The notes under the pieces: generated by a model
What the model saw: the letters and a program-made list of their open reading frames with translations, nothing else
What the model was told of the DNA's origin: nothing
Databases searched by the model: none
Origin: Nisaea sp.
GTDB lineage: Bacteria > Pseudomonadota > Alphaproteobacteria > Thalassobaculales > Thalassobaculaceae
DNA length: 64,000 nt
Reading direction: 5' to 3'
Assembly (NCBI RefSeq): GCF_034670185.1
Contig: NZ_JAXMNY010000006.1
Location: forward strand, 62,001 to 126,000
Part shown: positions 51,622 through 61,048 of the stretch, piece after piece
Layout of the letters: each line of letters opens with the position of its first letter
Numbering within the stretch: the first letter of the stretch is position 1
Made by a program: the position numbers and the translations under genes

Positions 51622-52632
51622 ATGACCAATTCCTCCACTCTCGATCATCGGCTTGAAACCGACACAGTTGAAAAAATCGATGCACTCGGCGCGCGCATGG
51701 CCAAGGCCAGGGCGCAAATCGAAGCGGTGATCTTCGGTCAGCGTGCGGTTATCGACGAGACGCTGACCACCGTTCTTGCCGGCGGGCATGCCCTGTTGAT
51801 CGGGGTGCCGGGGCTTGCCAAAACGCGGCTTGTCGAAACCCTTGGCACCGTTCTTGGGCTTGATGACAAACGCATCCAATGTACGCCCGATCTGATGCCC
51901 GCCGATATCGTCGGCGCGGAAATCCTTGAAGAATCGGACGACGGAAAGCGGCATTTCCGCTTCGTGAAGGGGCCTGTCTTTGCGCAGATCCTGATGGCGG
52001 ACGAAATCAACCGTGCCAGCCCGCGGACCCAGTCTGCCCTGCTGCAAGCCATGCAGGAACGCACGGTCTCCGTCGGCGGCCATACCTACGATCTGCCGGC
52101 GCCTTTCATGGTGCTGGCGACCCAGAATCCGCTTGAGCAGGAAGGCACCTATCCACTTCCGGAAGCCCAGCTCGACCGGTTCCTGATGCAGATCGATGTC
52201 GGCTATCCGGACCGGGATGCGGAACGCCGCATGTTGCTGGCCACGACCGGCAGCGAGGAGTCGAAGGTCGAACCGGTGCTGAACGCGGCTGAGCTGATTG
52301 ATGCGCAGAAACTGCTGCGGCAGATCCCGGTCGGTGAAACCGTGCTTGAGGCTATCCTTGAAATCGTGCGGTCCGGCCGGCTGGAAACCACCGAGGTGGA
52401 CGAGGTGAAGCGGCATGTGGCCTGGGGGCCCGGCCCCCGCGCCAGCCAGGCGCTGATGCTGGCGGTTCGGGCGCGTGCCATCCTGGACGGCCGCCTGTCT
52501 CCGTCGGTCGAGGATGTGCTTGATCTGGCACCGCCGGTCCTGCGGCATCGTATGGCTCTGAACTTTGCCGCACGCGCGGAAGGTGTCTCGCTCGACGATA
52601 TCATCCAGCGCCTGTTGGCTCCGTATCGCTGA
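51622..52632 (+). CDS. MoxR family AAA+ ATPase
   Basis: 336 residues. Walker A GVPGLAKT (61-68), Walker B ILMADEIN (about 122-129), sensor 1 LATQNP and an arginine-finger region around QLDRFLMQIDVGYPDRDAE are present. MoxR ATPases act as chaperones, often for proteins with VWA domains. It is the first gene of a four-gene operon with DUF58, DUF4159 and a large VWA-like membrane protein; the gap to DUF58 is 14 bp. Confidence 0.93.
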   Translation: MTNSSTLDHRLETDTVEKIDALGARMAKARAQIEAVIFGQRAVIDETLTTVLAGGHALLIGVPGLAKTRLVETLGTVLGLDDKRIQCTPDLMPADIVGAEILEESDDGKRHFRFVKGPVFAQILMADEINRASPRTQSALLQAMQERTVSVGGHTYDLPAPFMVLATQNPLEQEGTYPLPEAQLDRFLMQIDVGYPDRDAERRMLLATTGSEESKVEPVLNAAELIDAQKLLRQIPVGETVLEAILEIVRSGRLETTEVDEVKRHVAWGPGPRASQALMLAVRARAILDGRLSPSVEDVLDLAPPVLRHRMALNFAARAEGVSLDDIIQRLLAPYR

Positions 52633-52646
52633 GCCGGGGCGCCCCG

Positions 52647-53504
52647 ATGCGTCATCATGCCGAAGAACTCGCCGGAAAATTCCCGCCGCTTCTGGTCGCG
52701 GCGGAGCGGGTTGCTGCGACTGTTTCCCAAGGTATGCACGGCCGCCGGCGCGTCGGCATGGGAGAAGCCTTCTGGCAGTTCCGGCCCTATCAGGTGACAG
52801 ACTCGGTCCGCCGGATCGACTGGCGCCGCACGGCGCGGACCGATGAGGTCTATGTCCGGGAGACAGAATGGGAAGCGTCGCAGAGCGTCTGGCTTTGGCG
52901 CGATTCCTCACCTTCTATGCGGTTTTCCTCGGATCGGACCCTGCCTGAAAAAGCGGTGCGGACCGATCTTCTCACGCTTGCTCTTGGCGCCCTCCTGGTC
53001 GAGGCCGGGGAGCGTATCGCCCTGCTGGGCGAAGGCATACCGCCACGCGGCGGCAGGAGCGGTCTGAACCTCTTCGCAAACACTCTGGAAAATGCACGGG
53101 ACAGTGCCGCGAGCCTTCCTGCCCTTGAAAGCCTGCCACGCCATGCCGTCATGGTTCTGGTGTCCGACTTCATGGAACCCGCGGCGGACTATGCCGGGAT
53201 CATCGGGCATTACGCCGCAGCCGGTGTATCCGGGTTCCTGCTGCAGGTGACCGATCCGGCCGAAGAGGCATTTCCGTTCCAGGGCCGAATTCGCTTCGAA
53301 GGCACCGAGGCCGAGGCATCGCATTTGCTACGGCGTGCTGACCGGGTGCGGGACGCCTATATCGAGAAACTGGCAAAGCACCGGGCGCAGCTGAAGGATG
53401 TTTGCCGGAGTGCGGGATGGTTCTTTGCCCAGCACGTCACGACGGAGCCGCCTGAATCCGCCCTGCTCAAGCTCTATACCGCGATGACGCGGCAGGACGG
53501 GTGA
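52647..53504 (+). CDS. DUF58 domain protein
   Basis: 285 residues. The DUF58 signature FRPYQVTDSVRRIDWRRTARTDEVYVRETEWE (about 47-78) is clear, followed by a VWA-like region (SVWLWRDSSPSMRF, AVMVLVSDFMEP). DUF58 proteins partner MoxR ATPases. There is no membrane helix, so it is cytoplasmic or peripheral. Ten bases separate it from the DUF4159 gene. Confidence 0.9.
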   Translation: MRHHAEELAGKFPPLLVAAERVAATVSQGMHGRRRVGMGEAFWQFRPYQVTDSVRRIDWRRTARTDEVYVRETEWEASQSVWLWRDSSPSMRFSSDRTLPEKAVRTDLLTLALGALLVEAGERIALLGEGIPPRGGRSGLNLFANTLENARDSAASLPALESLPRHAVMVLVSDFMEPAADYAGIIGHYAAAGVSGFLLQVTDPAEEAFPFQGRIRFEGTEAEASHLLRRADRVRDAYIEKLAKHRAQLKDVCRSAGWFFAQHVTTEPPESALLKLYTAMTRQDG

Positions 53505-53514
53505 GGGCGCGCGG

Positions 53515-56289
53515 ATGCTGACACTCGGTCCTCTGGCTTTCGCCTCCCCCTGGATCCTTGCCGGGCTGATTGCCTTGCCTGCGATCTGGCTGCTGATCCG
53601 GATCACGCCCCCGGCTCCACGCACCGTCGCTTTCCCCGCTATCCGCCTGCTCTACGGATTGCAATCGCCGGAGGAAACGCCGGACCGTACGCCCTGGTGG
53701 CTGTTGCTGCTGCGTCTGCTGTTCGCGGCGCTGGTCGTGCTGGCTCTGGCGAAGCCGTTGATCGGGGCCCGGCAGGAGCTGGTCGGCTCCGGGCCGGTGG
53801 TGATCGTTGTCGACAATGGCTGGGCATCCGCGCCGGGCTGGACGGACCGCAAGGCGGCGGCGATGGATCTTGTCGAACGGGCGGAGCGGGCCGGGCGGGC
53901 CGTGGCGATTTTTCCGACCGCCGTCTCGGATTCCGCCGCTATCGAGCGCGGAGGTTTGATGGCGCCGGACGACGCACGGACCTTCGTCAATGGTCTTGCG
54001 CCGCAGCCCTGGCCGACGGCCCCCGCGGTCGTGGCTGAACGGATAGGGGAAGCGCCGTTGGGAGCACTGGCTGCCGCTTCGGCATTCTGGCTGGCGGATG
54101 GGATTGAAGAGCCGGACGACCGGTTACTGGCGGCCGGGCTCGCCGGTTTCGGAAGCCTGACTGTCTATGAAGGCGGCGAGAGCCCACTGGCCCTGACTGC
54201 CCGTGTCGGAGAGCGCAATGCCTTGACCGCGCGGCTGACACGGCTGTCCGCCGGTGCGGAAGAGATCGTGAATGTCCGCGCGGTGGCAACCGATGGCCGG
54301 GTACTGACAAGGGCAATCGCCACATTCGCGGAAGGAGAGCCCGCTGCCGAAACAGTCGTCGAGCTTCCGCTGGAGCTGCGCAACGAGCTGGCCCGTCTCG
54401 AGCTTGAGGACCGTCCGGGCGCGGCTTCCGTTGCCCTGCTGGACGAAAGTTTCCGGCGTCGGCCGGTCGGGCTGGTTGCAGGCTCGGGTTTCCAGGAATC
54501 CCAGCCGTTGCTGGAGGAGATGTTCTATCTCGACCGGGCGCTGGCGCCGTTCAGCGAGGTCAGCCGGGGCACACTGGAGGATCTGCTGAAACGCGATATC
54601 TCGGTCATTGCGCTGCCGGATACCGGCCTGCTGCCGTCCGGGGAAAAGGCCCTGCTGAATGACTGGGTCTCCGCCGGGGGCACGCTGATCCGGTTTGCTG
54701 GGCCACGGCTGGCCGGAGCCAGCCTGGAAAATCGCGGGCTCGGCGAGTCCGAATTGCTGCCGGTACGCCTGCGCGGCGGGGATCGCTCGCTTGGTGGCGT
54801 GCTCTCCTGGGACTCCCCGGCTGCCCTTGCCCCCTTTGAGGGAGAGACACCGTTCGCCGATCTGCCGGATTATGAGAATGTGCTGATCTACAAGCAGGTG
54901 CTGGCCGAGCCGTCGATAGAGCTGGCTGACCGGACCTGGGCCAGCCTGGGAGACGGCACGCCGATCGTGACTGCCATGACGCTCGGAGACGGCCGTATTG
55001 TGCTGTTCCACACCACGGCCAATACGGACTGGAGCGATCTCTCCATCTCCGGTGCCTTTGTCGAAATGCTCCGCCGCATCGTTGCTGTCAGTGCCGGGGT
55101 CGGCGAGGCAGCAGGCGGCGGGACGGCGCCTGCCGTGGAAACACTGAACGGCTTCGGTCAGATCGGTGTGCCTCAGGCCAGCGCCCGGGCGCTCGAACTG
55201 GGCGGGGATGTGACACCGGCGATCGGGCCGGAGCATCCGCCGGGTTATTACGGTAGCGAGCTGTCGCGCATGGCGTTCAATCTGGGCCCGCTGGCTGCGA
55301 ACATGGCGCCGCTCGCGACGATACCGGAAGGAAGTCAGACTGCGCATTACGGTGGCGGGGACGAACTCGACCTCGCGCCGTGGGGACTGACCGCCGCCGC
55401 CCTGCTGCTGCTGGTCGATTTCATCATCACCCTGGTCATGAGAGGCCTTGTGCGCGGTGTCGGCAATGCACGCTCCGGCGCGACGACGGCGGTTCTTCTG
55501 CTCGCCGGGCTGTTGTCTCTGGTGCCGCTGAACGGCGCCGGCGCGCAGACAACAAGCTCGATGAGCGAGCAGGATCGCTGGATCATGCGCGCCGCGCTCA
55601 ATACGCGACTGGCCTATGTCATCACGGGGGACCGTGACGTCGACGAGATCAGCCGCTCCGGGCTCAGCAGTCTCAGCGAAATCCTGAACCGCCGGACGGC
55701 GGTGGAACCGCTGGAGCCGATGGCCGTCGATGTGGAGGTGGACGAGCTGTCGCTGTTTCCGCTGCTCTACTGGCCTATCACAGGCGTGCAGACAGACCTG
55801 ACGCCGGGCGGGGAAGCCCGGCTCAACCTCTATATGCGCAATGGCGGGACGATCTTTTTCGACACGCGGGACCGGATCGACGCCGCCCCCGGGAGTGCCG
55901 GGCCGGGTCTGCAAAGGCTCCGCTCCCTGACCCGTAATCTCGATATTCCCGCGCTCGCGCCGGTGCCGGAAAACCACGTGCTGACCAAGACCTTCTACCT
56001 GCTTGATACCTTCCCGGGCCGCTATGACGGCGGCCGGCTCTATGTCGAGCAGGGCGAGGGGAGCAGCGAGAGCGAGGTCTCCCCGGTGATCATCGGCAGC
56101 CACGACTGGGCCGGTGCCTGGGCGAAATCAGAGGATGGTTTCTATCGGTTCCCGGTTGTACCGGGCGGTGAGTTGCAGAGGGAAATGGCCTTCCGCTCCG
56201 GCGTGAACCTAGTGATGTACATGCTGACCGGCAACTACAAGGCGGATCAGGTGCACGTCCCGGCGATCCTTGAAAGGCTCGGGCAATGA
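53515..56289 (+). CDS. BatA-like/DUF4159 membrane protein
   Basis: 924 residues. An N-terminal BatA-type segment has helices at about 8-26 and 63-83 and a VWA-like region (VVIVVDNGWASAPGW). The middle holds a glutamine-amidotransferase-like portion (SVIALPDTGLLPSGEKALLNDWVSAGGTLIRFAG). Helices near 625-650 and 660-680 precede the C-terminal DUF4159 domain (about 690-915: AYVITGDRDVDEISRSGLSSLSEIL, YPI-like blocks, TKTFYLLDTFPGRYDGG). DUF4159 lies outside the membrane by prediction. Its stop overlaps the next start (ATGA). Confidence 0.85.
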   Translation: MLTLGPLAFASPWILAGLIALPAIWLLIRITPPAPRTVAFPAIRLLYGLQSPEETPDRTPWWLLLLRLLFAALVVLALAKPLIGARQELVGSGPVVIVVDNGWASAPGWTDRKAAAMDLVERAERAGRAVAIFPTAVSDSAAIERGGLMAPDDARTFVNGLAPQPWPTAPAVVAERIGEAPLGALAAASAFWLADGIEEPDDRLLAAGLAGFGSLTVYEGGESPLALTARVGERNALTARLTRLSAGAEEIVNVRAVATDGRVLTRAIATFAEGEPAAETVVELPLELRNELARLELEDRPGAASVALLDESFRRRPVGLVAGSGFQESQPLLEEMFYLDRALAPFSEVSRGTLEDLLKRDISVIALPDTGLLPSGEKALLNDWVSAGGTLIRFAGPRLAGASLENRGLGESELLPVRLRGGDRSLGGVLSWDSPAALAPFEGETPFADLPDYENVLIYKQVLAEPSIELADRTWASLGDGTPIVTAMTLGDGRIVLFHTTANTDWSDLSISGAFVEMLRRIVAVSAGVGEAAGGGTAPAVETLNGFGQIGVPQASARALELGGDVTPAIGPEHPPGYYGSELSRMAFNLGPLAANMAPLATIPEGSQTAHYGGGDELDLAPWGLTAAALLLLVDFIITLVMRGLVRGVGNARSGATTAVLLLAGLLSLVPLNGAGAQTTSSMSEQDRWIMRAALNTRLAYVITGDRDVDEISRSGLSSLSEILNRRTAVEPLEPMAVDVEVDELSLFPLLYWPITGVQTDLTPGGEARLNLYMRNGGTIFFDTRDRIDAAPGSAGPGLQRLRSLTRNLDIPALAPVPENHVLTKTFYLLDTFPGRYDGGRLYVEQGEGSSESEVSPVIIGSHDWAGAWAKSEDGFYRFPVVPGGELQREMAFRSGVNLVMYMLTGNYKADQVHVPAILERLGQ

Positions 56290-58385
56290 TCGGCGCGGCG
56301 GTCGGGCTGGATTTCTCGCCGATGGTCCCCTGGTGGGTGATCGGCACGCTGGCGGCGGTCGGCTTCGCCCTGGTGGTCTATACGGCATCGATGCGCGGAC
56401 GCGGGGCCGTCTGGCGCAGTCTGGCGCTCCTTGTTCTGCTGGCCGCGCTCGCCAACCCCTATCTGATCGCCGAGGACCGGGACCCGCGCGATGATGTTGC
56501 CGTGCTGCTGGTGGATGAGAGTACCAGTCAGTCGATAGACGGCCGCACGGAGCGGGCGGCTGAAATCACCGAGGATCTGAAGCGCCAGCTTGGCGCCCTC
56601 GGCGATCTTGAACTGCGAACTGTGACCGTCGGTGGCGGCAGCGGCCGGGCGGCGAGCGGCCGGGATGGAACCCGGCTTTTCACTGCGCTCCGCGACGTGC
56701 TGGACGATGTGCCGCAAGGCCGGCTTGCCGGTGTGATCGCGGTGACGGACGGCCAGAGCCATGACCGGATGGAAGAACTCGGCGGACGGGAGCTCGGCGC
56801 GCCGCTGCATGTCATCCTGACCGGCCGCAAGGGCGAGCGGGACAGGCGCCTTGTGATCGAGCATGTGCCCTCCTTTGGCGTGGTCGGGCGGACGGTGACC
56901 GCCAAGATCCGGATCGAGGATGCGGACGAGACGGCGGCGGTGCCCTTCACCATGTCGATCGACGGTGTGCCCCGGCCTGATGCCGTGATCCGTGCCAACC
57001 GGGTGGTGGAGATCGAAATCCCCATCGAGCATGGTGGCGAGACCATCGTGGAGATGATGGCGGGCCCGGGCCCGGATGAGCTGACGGAAAAGAATAACCG
57101 CGCTGTGCTGGCCATCAACGGCGTGCGGGACCGGCTGCGCGTGCTGCTGGTCTCTGGCGCGCCCCATGCCGGTGAGCGGACCTGGCGGGATCTGCTGAAA
57201 GCGGACCCGTCCGTCGATCTGGTGCATTTCACCATTCTGCGCCCGCCGGAAAAGCAGGACGGCACGCCGGTGCGCGAGCTGTCCCTGATCGCCTTTCCGG
57301 TGCGTGAGCTGTTCGAGCTGAAGCTGGATGAGTTCGACCTGATCATTTTCGACCAGTATCAGCGCCGGGGCGTGCTGCCGCGCAGCTATCTGCGCAACAT
57401 CGTCGAGTTCGTGCGTAATGGCGGCGCCTTCCTTGAGGCCAGCGGCCCGCCCTTCGCCTCCCGCCTGTCGCTCGCCAATACACCGCTCGGCGAGGTGCTG
57501 CCGGCCATGCCGACCGGCGATATCGTCGAGCAACCGTTCCGCCCCGCCACCACGCCGGACGGCCATCGCCATCCGGTGACAGCGGACCTGCCGGGCGGCC
57601 CGGCGCTTGATGCCGACGGTATCGAGACCGCCGCGCCGACATGGGGGCGCTGGTTCCGGCAAATCGAGGCGGACGTGCTGCGCGGTGTCGTGCTGATGGA
57701 AGGGGCGGAAGGCCGCCCGCTGCTGATCCTCGACCGTTTCGGCGAAGGCCGCGTCGCCCACTTGCTGACCGACCAGATGTGGCTCTGGACCCGCGGCTTC
57801 GACGGCGGCGGCCCACAGGCCGAAATTCTCCGCCGCACCGCCCACTGGCTGATGCGGGAGCCTGATCTTGAAGAGAACGATCTGCGCGTCCGCGTAAAGG
57901 GCGACCGGATCGACGTCATTCGCCGCTCCCTCGACGGGGAATTGCCGGATGTCACCATGACCCTGCCGGACGGCACCGAGCTGACCCTGCCGCTGACCCG
58001 CACCGGCCCCGGCCGGGGCCAGGCCAGCTTCACCACGGACCAGGTCGGCCTGCATGGCTTCACCGACGGCACTCTCAGCAAACTCGCCGCCGTCGGTGCC
58101 CTCAACCCGGTCGAATTCTCCGATGTCCGCACCACGGCGGAGTGGCTCGGCCCGCTGGCGGAACAGACCGGCGGCTCCGTCACCTGGGGCGCCGAGGAGG
58201 ACAACCCGTCCCTCCGCCGCGTCCGCACCGGCCGCGCCACATCAGGCCGCGACTGGGCGGGGCTGGTGCGGAACGAGGATTACATCGTGACGGGGGTGCA
58301 GACCGTGCCGCTGTTGCCCGGCGTGCTCGTACTGCTGCTGGTGATCGGCGGGATCATCATGGCGTGGCGGCGTGAGGCGGGGTGA
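56286..58385 (+). CDS. large VWA/GATase1-like membrane protein of the MoxR operon
   Basis: 699 residues. Two N-terminal helices (about 16-35 and 44-60), then a VWA-like part (VAVLLVDESTSQSIDGRTERAAEI, about 75-98; GVIAVTDGQSHDRMEELGG). A GATase1-like part follows near 330-470 (FDLIIFDQYQRRGVLPRSYLRNIVEFVRNGGAFLEASG). A single C-terminal helix (about 674-694, LPGVLVLLLVIGGIIMAW) anchors it. The VWA metal site (D-x-S-x-S) reads DESTSQS, which is compatible with metal binding. It is the last gene of the operon. Confidence 0.82.
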   Translation: MIGAAVGLDFSPMVPWWVIGTLAAVGFALVVYTASMRGRGAVWRSLALLVLLAALANPYLIAEDRDPRDDVAVLLVDESTSQSIDGRTERAAEITEDLKRQLGALGDLELRTVTVGGGSGRAASGRDGTRLFTALRDVLDDVPQGRLAGVIAVTDGQSHDRMEELGGRELGAPLHVILTGRKGERDRRLVIEHVPSFGVVGRTVTAKIRIEDADETAAVPFTMSIDGVPRPDAVIRANRVVEIEIPIEHGGETIVEMMAGPGPDELTEKNNRAVLAINGVRDRLRVLLVSGAPHAGERTWRDLLKADPSVDLVHFTILRPPEKQDGTPVRELSLIAFPVRELFELKLDEFDLIIFDQYQRRGVLPRSYLRNIVEFVRNGGAFLEASGPPFASRLSLANTPLGEVLPAMPTGDIVEQPFRPATTPDGHRHPVTADLPGGPALDADGIETAAPTWGRWFRQIEADVLRGVVLMEGAEGRPLLILDRFGEGRVAHLLTDQMWLWTRGFDGGGPQAEILRRTAHWLMREPDLEENDLRVRVKGDRIDVIRRSLDGELPDVTMTLPDGTELTLPLTRTGPGRGQASFTTDQVGLHGFTDGTLSKLAAVGALNPVEFSDVRTTAEWLGPLAEQTGGSVTWGAEEDNPSLRRVRTGRATSGRDWAGLVRNEDYIVTGVQTVPLLPGVLVLLLVIGGIIMAWRREAG

Positions 58386-58438
58386 GGAAACAGGACGAAG
58401 GGCCGGGATCATTCCACCTTCTCTTCCATCCAGACCGT

Positions 58439-58523
58439 CGTCATCCCGGCCAGAGAGCCGGGACCTAGATGAACCTAAGGCTGAGCGTGTCTTCCCTGGG
58501 TCCCTGCGTGCGCAGGGATGACG
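58439..58523. repeat. palindromic intergenic repeat, copy B
   Basis: CGTCATCCCGGC...GCCGGGACC, then CTGGGTCCCTGCG...CAGGGATGACG. It lies between two convergent gene ends (the VWA-like gene and cytochrome b561). It is of the same family as the copies at 20804 and 61963. Confidence 0.75.
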
Positions 58524-58621
58524 GTTATGGGGGAGGATCTGACATCTAAGGCCGCTGGAATTATTCCAAATTCAAGGCTGCGCTTACTCAGCTTTCGACG
58601 CTCTTACCTTCGCGCAAGCTT

Positions 58622-59176
58622 TCACCCGAACAAACTCATCCGCCGCATCACCCCGTCCCGCTTGATCAGCCAGTGCCGCAGCGCGCCAGCGATGTGCAGG
58701 CCGAGCAGCAGCATGACGGCCAGCGCGGCCAGCCCGTGCAGCGTGAAGAGTATCTCTGACAGGACCTTGTCCTTGCCGATCAGGCCGGGAAGTGTCCAGT
58801 TGAAGAACTCGACGGGAAAGCCACCGGCCGCGGTGGCGAGCCAGCCGAAGACCGGCAGCGCGATCAGCGCCAGATAGAGCAGGTGCTGCACGGCTGTTGA
58901 GAGAATGCGTTCCTGTGGTGTCAGGCTTTCCAGCTTCGGCGGGGCGCCGAGGCTCAGACGCAAGGCGATGCGGAGAAGCATCAGACCCAGTACCAGAACG
59001 CCCGCAGTCTTGTGATACTTGTAGAGCGCATTGGTCACGGCCCCGCCGAAGGTCGTGTTCAGTCCGTCATACCCGAAAACAAAGAAGAGGATGCCGGCGG
59101 CAAGTGCCAGCGCGACCAGTCCTGCGATCCCCCAATGGAGCAATCGCTGGGGGAGGGAGTAGCGGTCTTCCTGCAT
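58622..59176 (-). CDS. cytochrome b561 family protein
   Basis: 184 residues from the ATG at 59176, which follows AAGGAGC. Four transmembrane helices are seen, with the haem-binding His residues expected in RLLHWGIAGLVAL (His15), ALYKYHKTAGVLVLG, and FTLHGLAALAVMLLLGLHIAGALRHWLIKRD. It is an inner-membrane di-haem b-type electron carrier, probably passing electrons between quinol and a periplasmic partner. It stands alone; its redox partner is not identified. Confidence 0.9.
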   Translation of the reverse strand: MQEDRYSLPQRLLHWGIAGLVALALAAGILFFVFGYDGLNTTFGGAVTNALYKYHKTAGVLVLGLMLLRIALRLSLGAPPKLESLTPQERILSTAVQHLLYLALIALPVFGWLATAAGGFPVEFFNWTLPGLIGKDKVLSEILFTLHGLAALAVMLLLGLHIAGALRHWLIKRDGVMRRMSLFG

Positions 59177-59313
59177 CTGTCGCTCCTTGCTGGGTCGAGG
59201 CGTGCGGCAATCAAAAGCGGCGCGGCGCTCTTCTTCCTGGCTGTCTGCATGGATCTTGATCTCATAGTTAACACGTTTGAAAATCAAGGAAATTGAAGGC
59301 GGGGCGGATTCAA

Positions 59314-59325
59314 GATGACGTCATC
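59314..59325. repeat. perfect 12-bp palindrome GATGACGTCATC
   Basis: Lies in the 273 bp between the divergent cytochrome b561 and asnB genes. The half GTCATCCCCG also resembles the ends of the intergenic repeat family. It could be a degraded repeat end or an operator. No more can be said. Confidence 0.4.
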
Positions 59326-59449
59326 CCCGTCGTCGTTGCGAGGCTGAGAACGCCTTTTCCATCCACGGCACACTGCTCTAAGCTTGTCGCCAGCGTGACG
59401 CAACGGACCCGCCGCACGCATACGAGCCCGACGAGAAGGAGTAATTCCC

Positions 59450-60973
59450 ATGTGTGGTTTCGTCTGTCTCTGGAATGCCGGAGACGAATCCCTTGCCAAC
59501 CGAATGATCAGGAAGATCGCCCACCGGGGTCCCGACGCCGTCGAAGTGGCGCGGTTGCCCGGGACGCAGACCGTGATGGCGCATTGCCGGCTGTCGATCA
59601 TCGGGCCGGAAGACGGGCGGCAGCCGATCCACCAGACGGACGATCTGCTGGTCGCCAATGGCGAGATCTACAATCACCGGGATTTGCGGGCGATCCTCGG
59701 CGAGAGCGCCTTCCAGACCGAAAGCGACAGCGAAACCATCCTGCATCTGTTCCGCTCCGGCGAGGCGCGCTGGATCAGCCGGCTGGACGGCATGTTCGCC
59801 TTCGTGCTGGCCACCCGGAACCGGATCATCGCGGCGCGCGATCCTCTTGGTATCAAGCCGCTCTATGTTGCCAAGCTGGGGGACGGCTATGCCTTCGCCT
59901 CCGAGCTGAAGGCCTTTGACGGTATCGAGGTCGAGAATATGGAGGCGATCCCGCCGGGCTCGCTCTACGACAGCCGGGACGGCTGGCGGCAATGGTACCG
60001 TACGCCCCAGGGTGCGGCCGAGGCGGAGCCGGATCTCGATACCGGCCGGACGGCGCGCGAGCTTCGGCTGGTGCTTGAAGAGGCTGTGGCGAAATGGATG
60101 GTTGCCGATGTCGAGGTCGGCTCCTTCCTTTCCGGCGGGCTGGACAGCTCGATCATCGCCGCCATCGCCCAGCAGGTGAGCCGGGCGGCGGGCAAGGGGC
60201 CGCTGAAGACATTCTCCGTCGGCACCGAGGGTTCGCCGGATCTCGTTGCGGCCCGCGCGGTTGCGGCGCATATCGGCTCCGACCACCGGGAATATGTCTT
60301 CACGGCGGAAGACGTGGCGGAGGCCTTGCCGCACGTGATCTATCATCTGGAAAGCGCTGACGTGGATCTGGTCCGGAGCGCGATACCGACACTGTTCGCT
60401 GCCCGTCTTGCCCGACGCGAGGTAAAGGCGGTGCTGACCGGCGAGGGAGCCGACGAACTATTCGCCGGCTATACCTATCACCACGCCTATGTGAACGAAC
60501 CGCGAGCGCTGGCCGACGAGCTGACGCGGTCTCTGGGCACCATGCACAACATCAATCTGCAGCGGGTCGACCGGGTGACCATGGCCGAAAGTCTGGAGGC
60601 CCGGACGCCTTTCCTCGACCGCGATCTGATCGACTTTGCGCAATCCATTCCTGCTTCCCTGAAGCTCTGCCGGACGGACCCGAACGCGCTTGAGTCCACC
60701 GGGCCGACCACGGAGAAATGGATCCTGCGCAAGAGCTGCGACGATCTCCTGCCGTCGGATTTGGTCTGGCGCAAGAAGGCGCAGTTCGACGAAGGCTCAG
60801 GCACCGTCGCTGCGCTTGATGGCGCGCTGCGCGGATTGATCGGGAAGGAAGGCGCCGTTACCCGCGCCGAAGAGGGGCTGCTCTACGAGAAAATCCTGCG
60901 CAGCCGATATGAGAATCCGGACCGGATCATCGAGAATGCCGGCACCTGGTCGGCGGACCGGGTCGCGGTGTGA
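59450..60973 (+). CDS. asnB: glutamine-hydrolysing asparagine synthetase
   Basis: 507 residues with GAAGGAG before the ATG. The nucleophile Cys2 (MCGFVCLW) and the GATase2 block HRGPDA, AHCRLSIIGPEDGRQP, GEIYNH form the glutaminase domain (1-200). The synthetase domain has the PP-loop FLSGGLDSS (about 225-233), AVLTGEGADELFAGY and SLEARTPFLDRDL. It makes asparagine from aspartate and glutamine with ATP. It is somewhat shorter than E. coli AsnB (554). Amidotransferases of this family also occur in glycan and peptide modification; here it stands alone, so a housekeeping role is likely. Confidence 0.88.
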   Translation: MCGFVCLWNAGDESLANRMIRKIAHRGPDAVEVARLPGTQTVMAHCRLSIIGPEDGRQPIHQTDDLLVANGEIYNHRDLRAILGESAFQTESDSETILHLFRSGEARWISRLDGMFAFVLATRNRIIAARDPLGIKPLYVAKLGDGYAFASELKAFDGIEVENMEAIPPGSLYDSRDGWRQWYRTPQGAAEAEPDLDTGRTARELRLVLEEAVAKWMVADVEVGSFLSGGLDSSIIAAIAQQVSRAAGKGPLKTFSVGTEGSPDLVAARAVAAHIGSDHREYVFTAEDVAEALPHVIYHLESADVDLVRSAIPTLFAARLARREVKAVLTGEGADELFAGYTYHHAYVNEPRALADELTRSLGTMHNINLQRVDRVTMAESLEARTPFLDRDLIDFAQSIPASLKLCRTDPNALESTGPTTEKWILRKSCDDLLPSDLVWRKKAQFDEGSGTVAALDGALRGLIGKEGAVTRAEEGLLYEKILRSRYENPDRIIENAGTWSADRVAV

Positions 60974-61048
60974 ACTCTTCCGCGCTCCATAAGCTGATGA
61001 AGAAATCCTTAGAGATCGTCGCGGCGGACTGATCGCGTCGGTTCCCGC

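Noticed and set aside
54124..56103. 659-codon minus-strand frame opposite the DUF4159 gene
   Set aside because: No recognisable domain; Arg/Gln/Pro-rich translation typical of antisense shadow in GC-rich DNA.
56247..58055. 602-codon minus-strand frame opposite the VWA-like gene
   Set aside because: Same reason: antisense shadow with no domain, while the plus strand has membrane helices and operon spacing.
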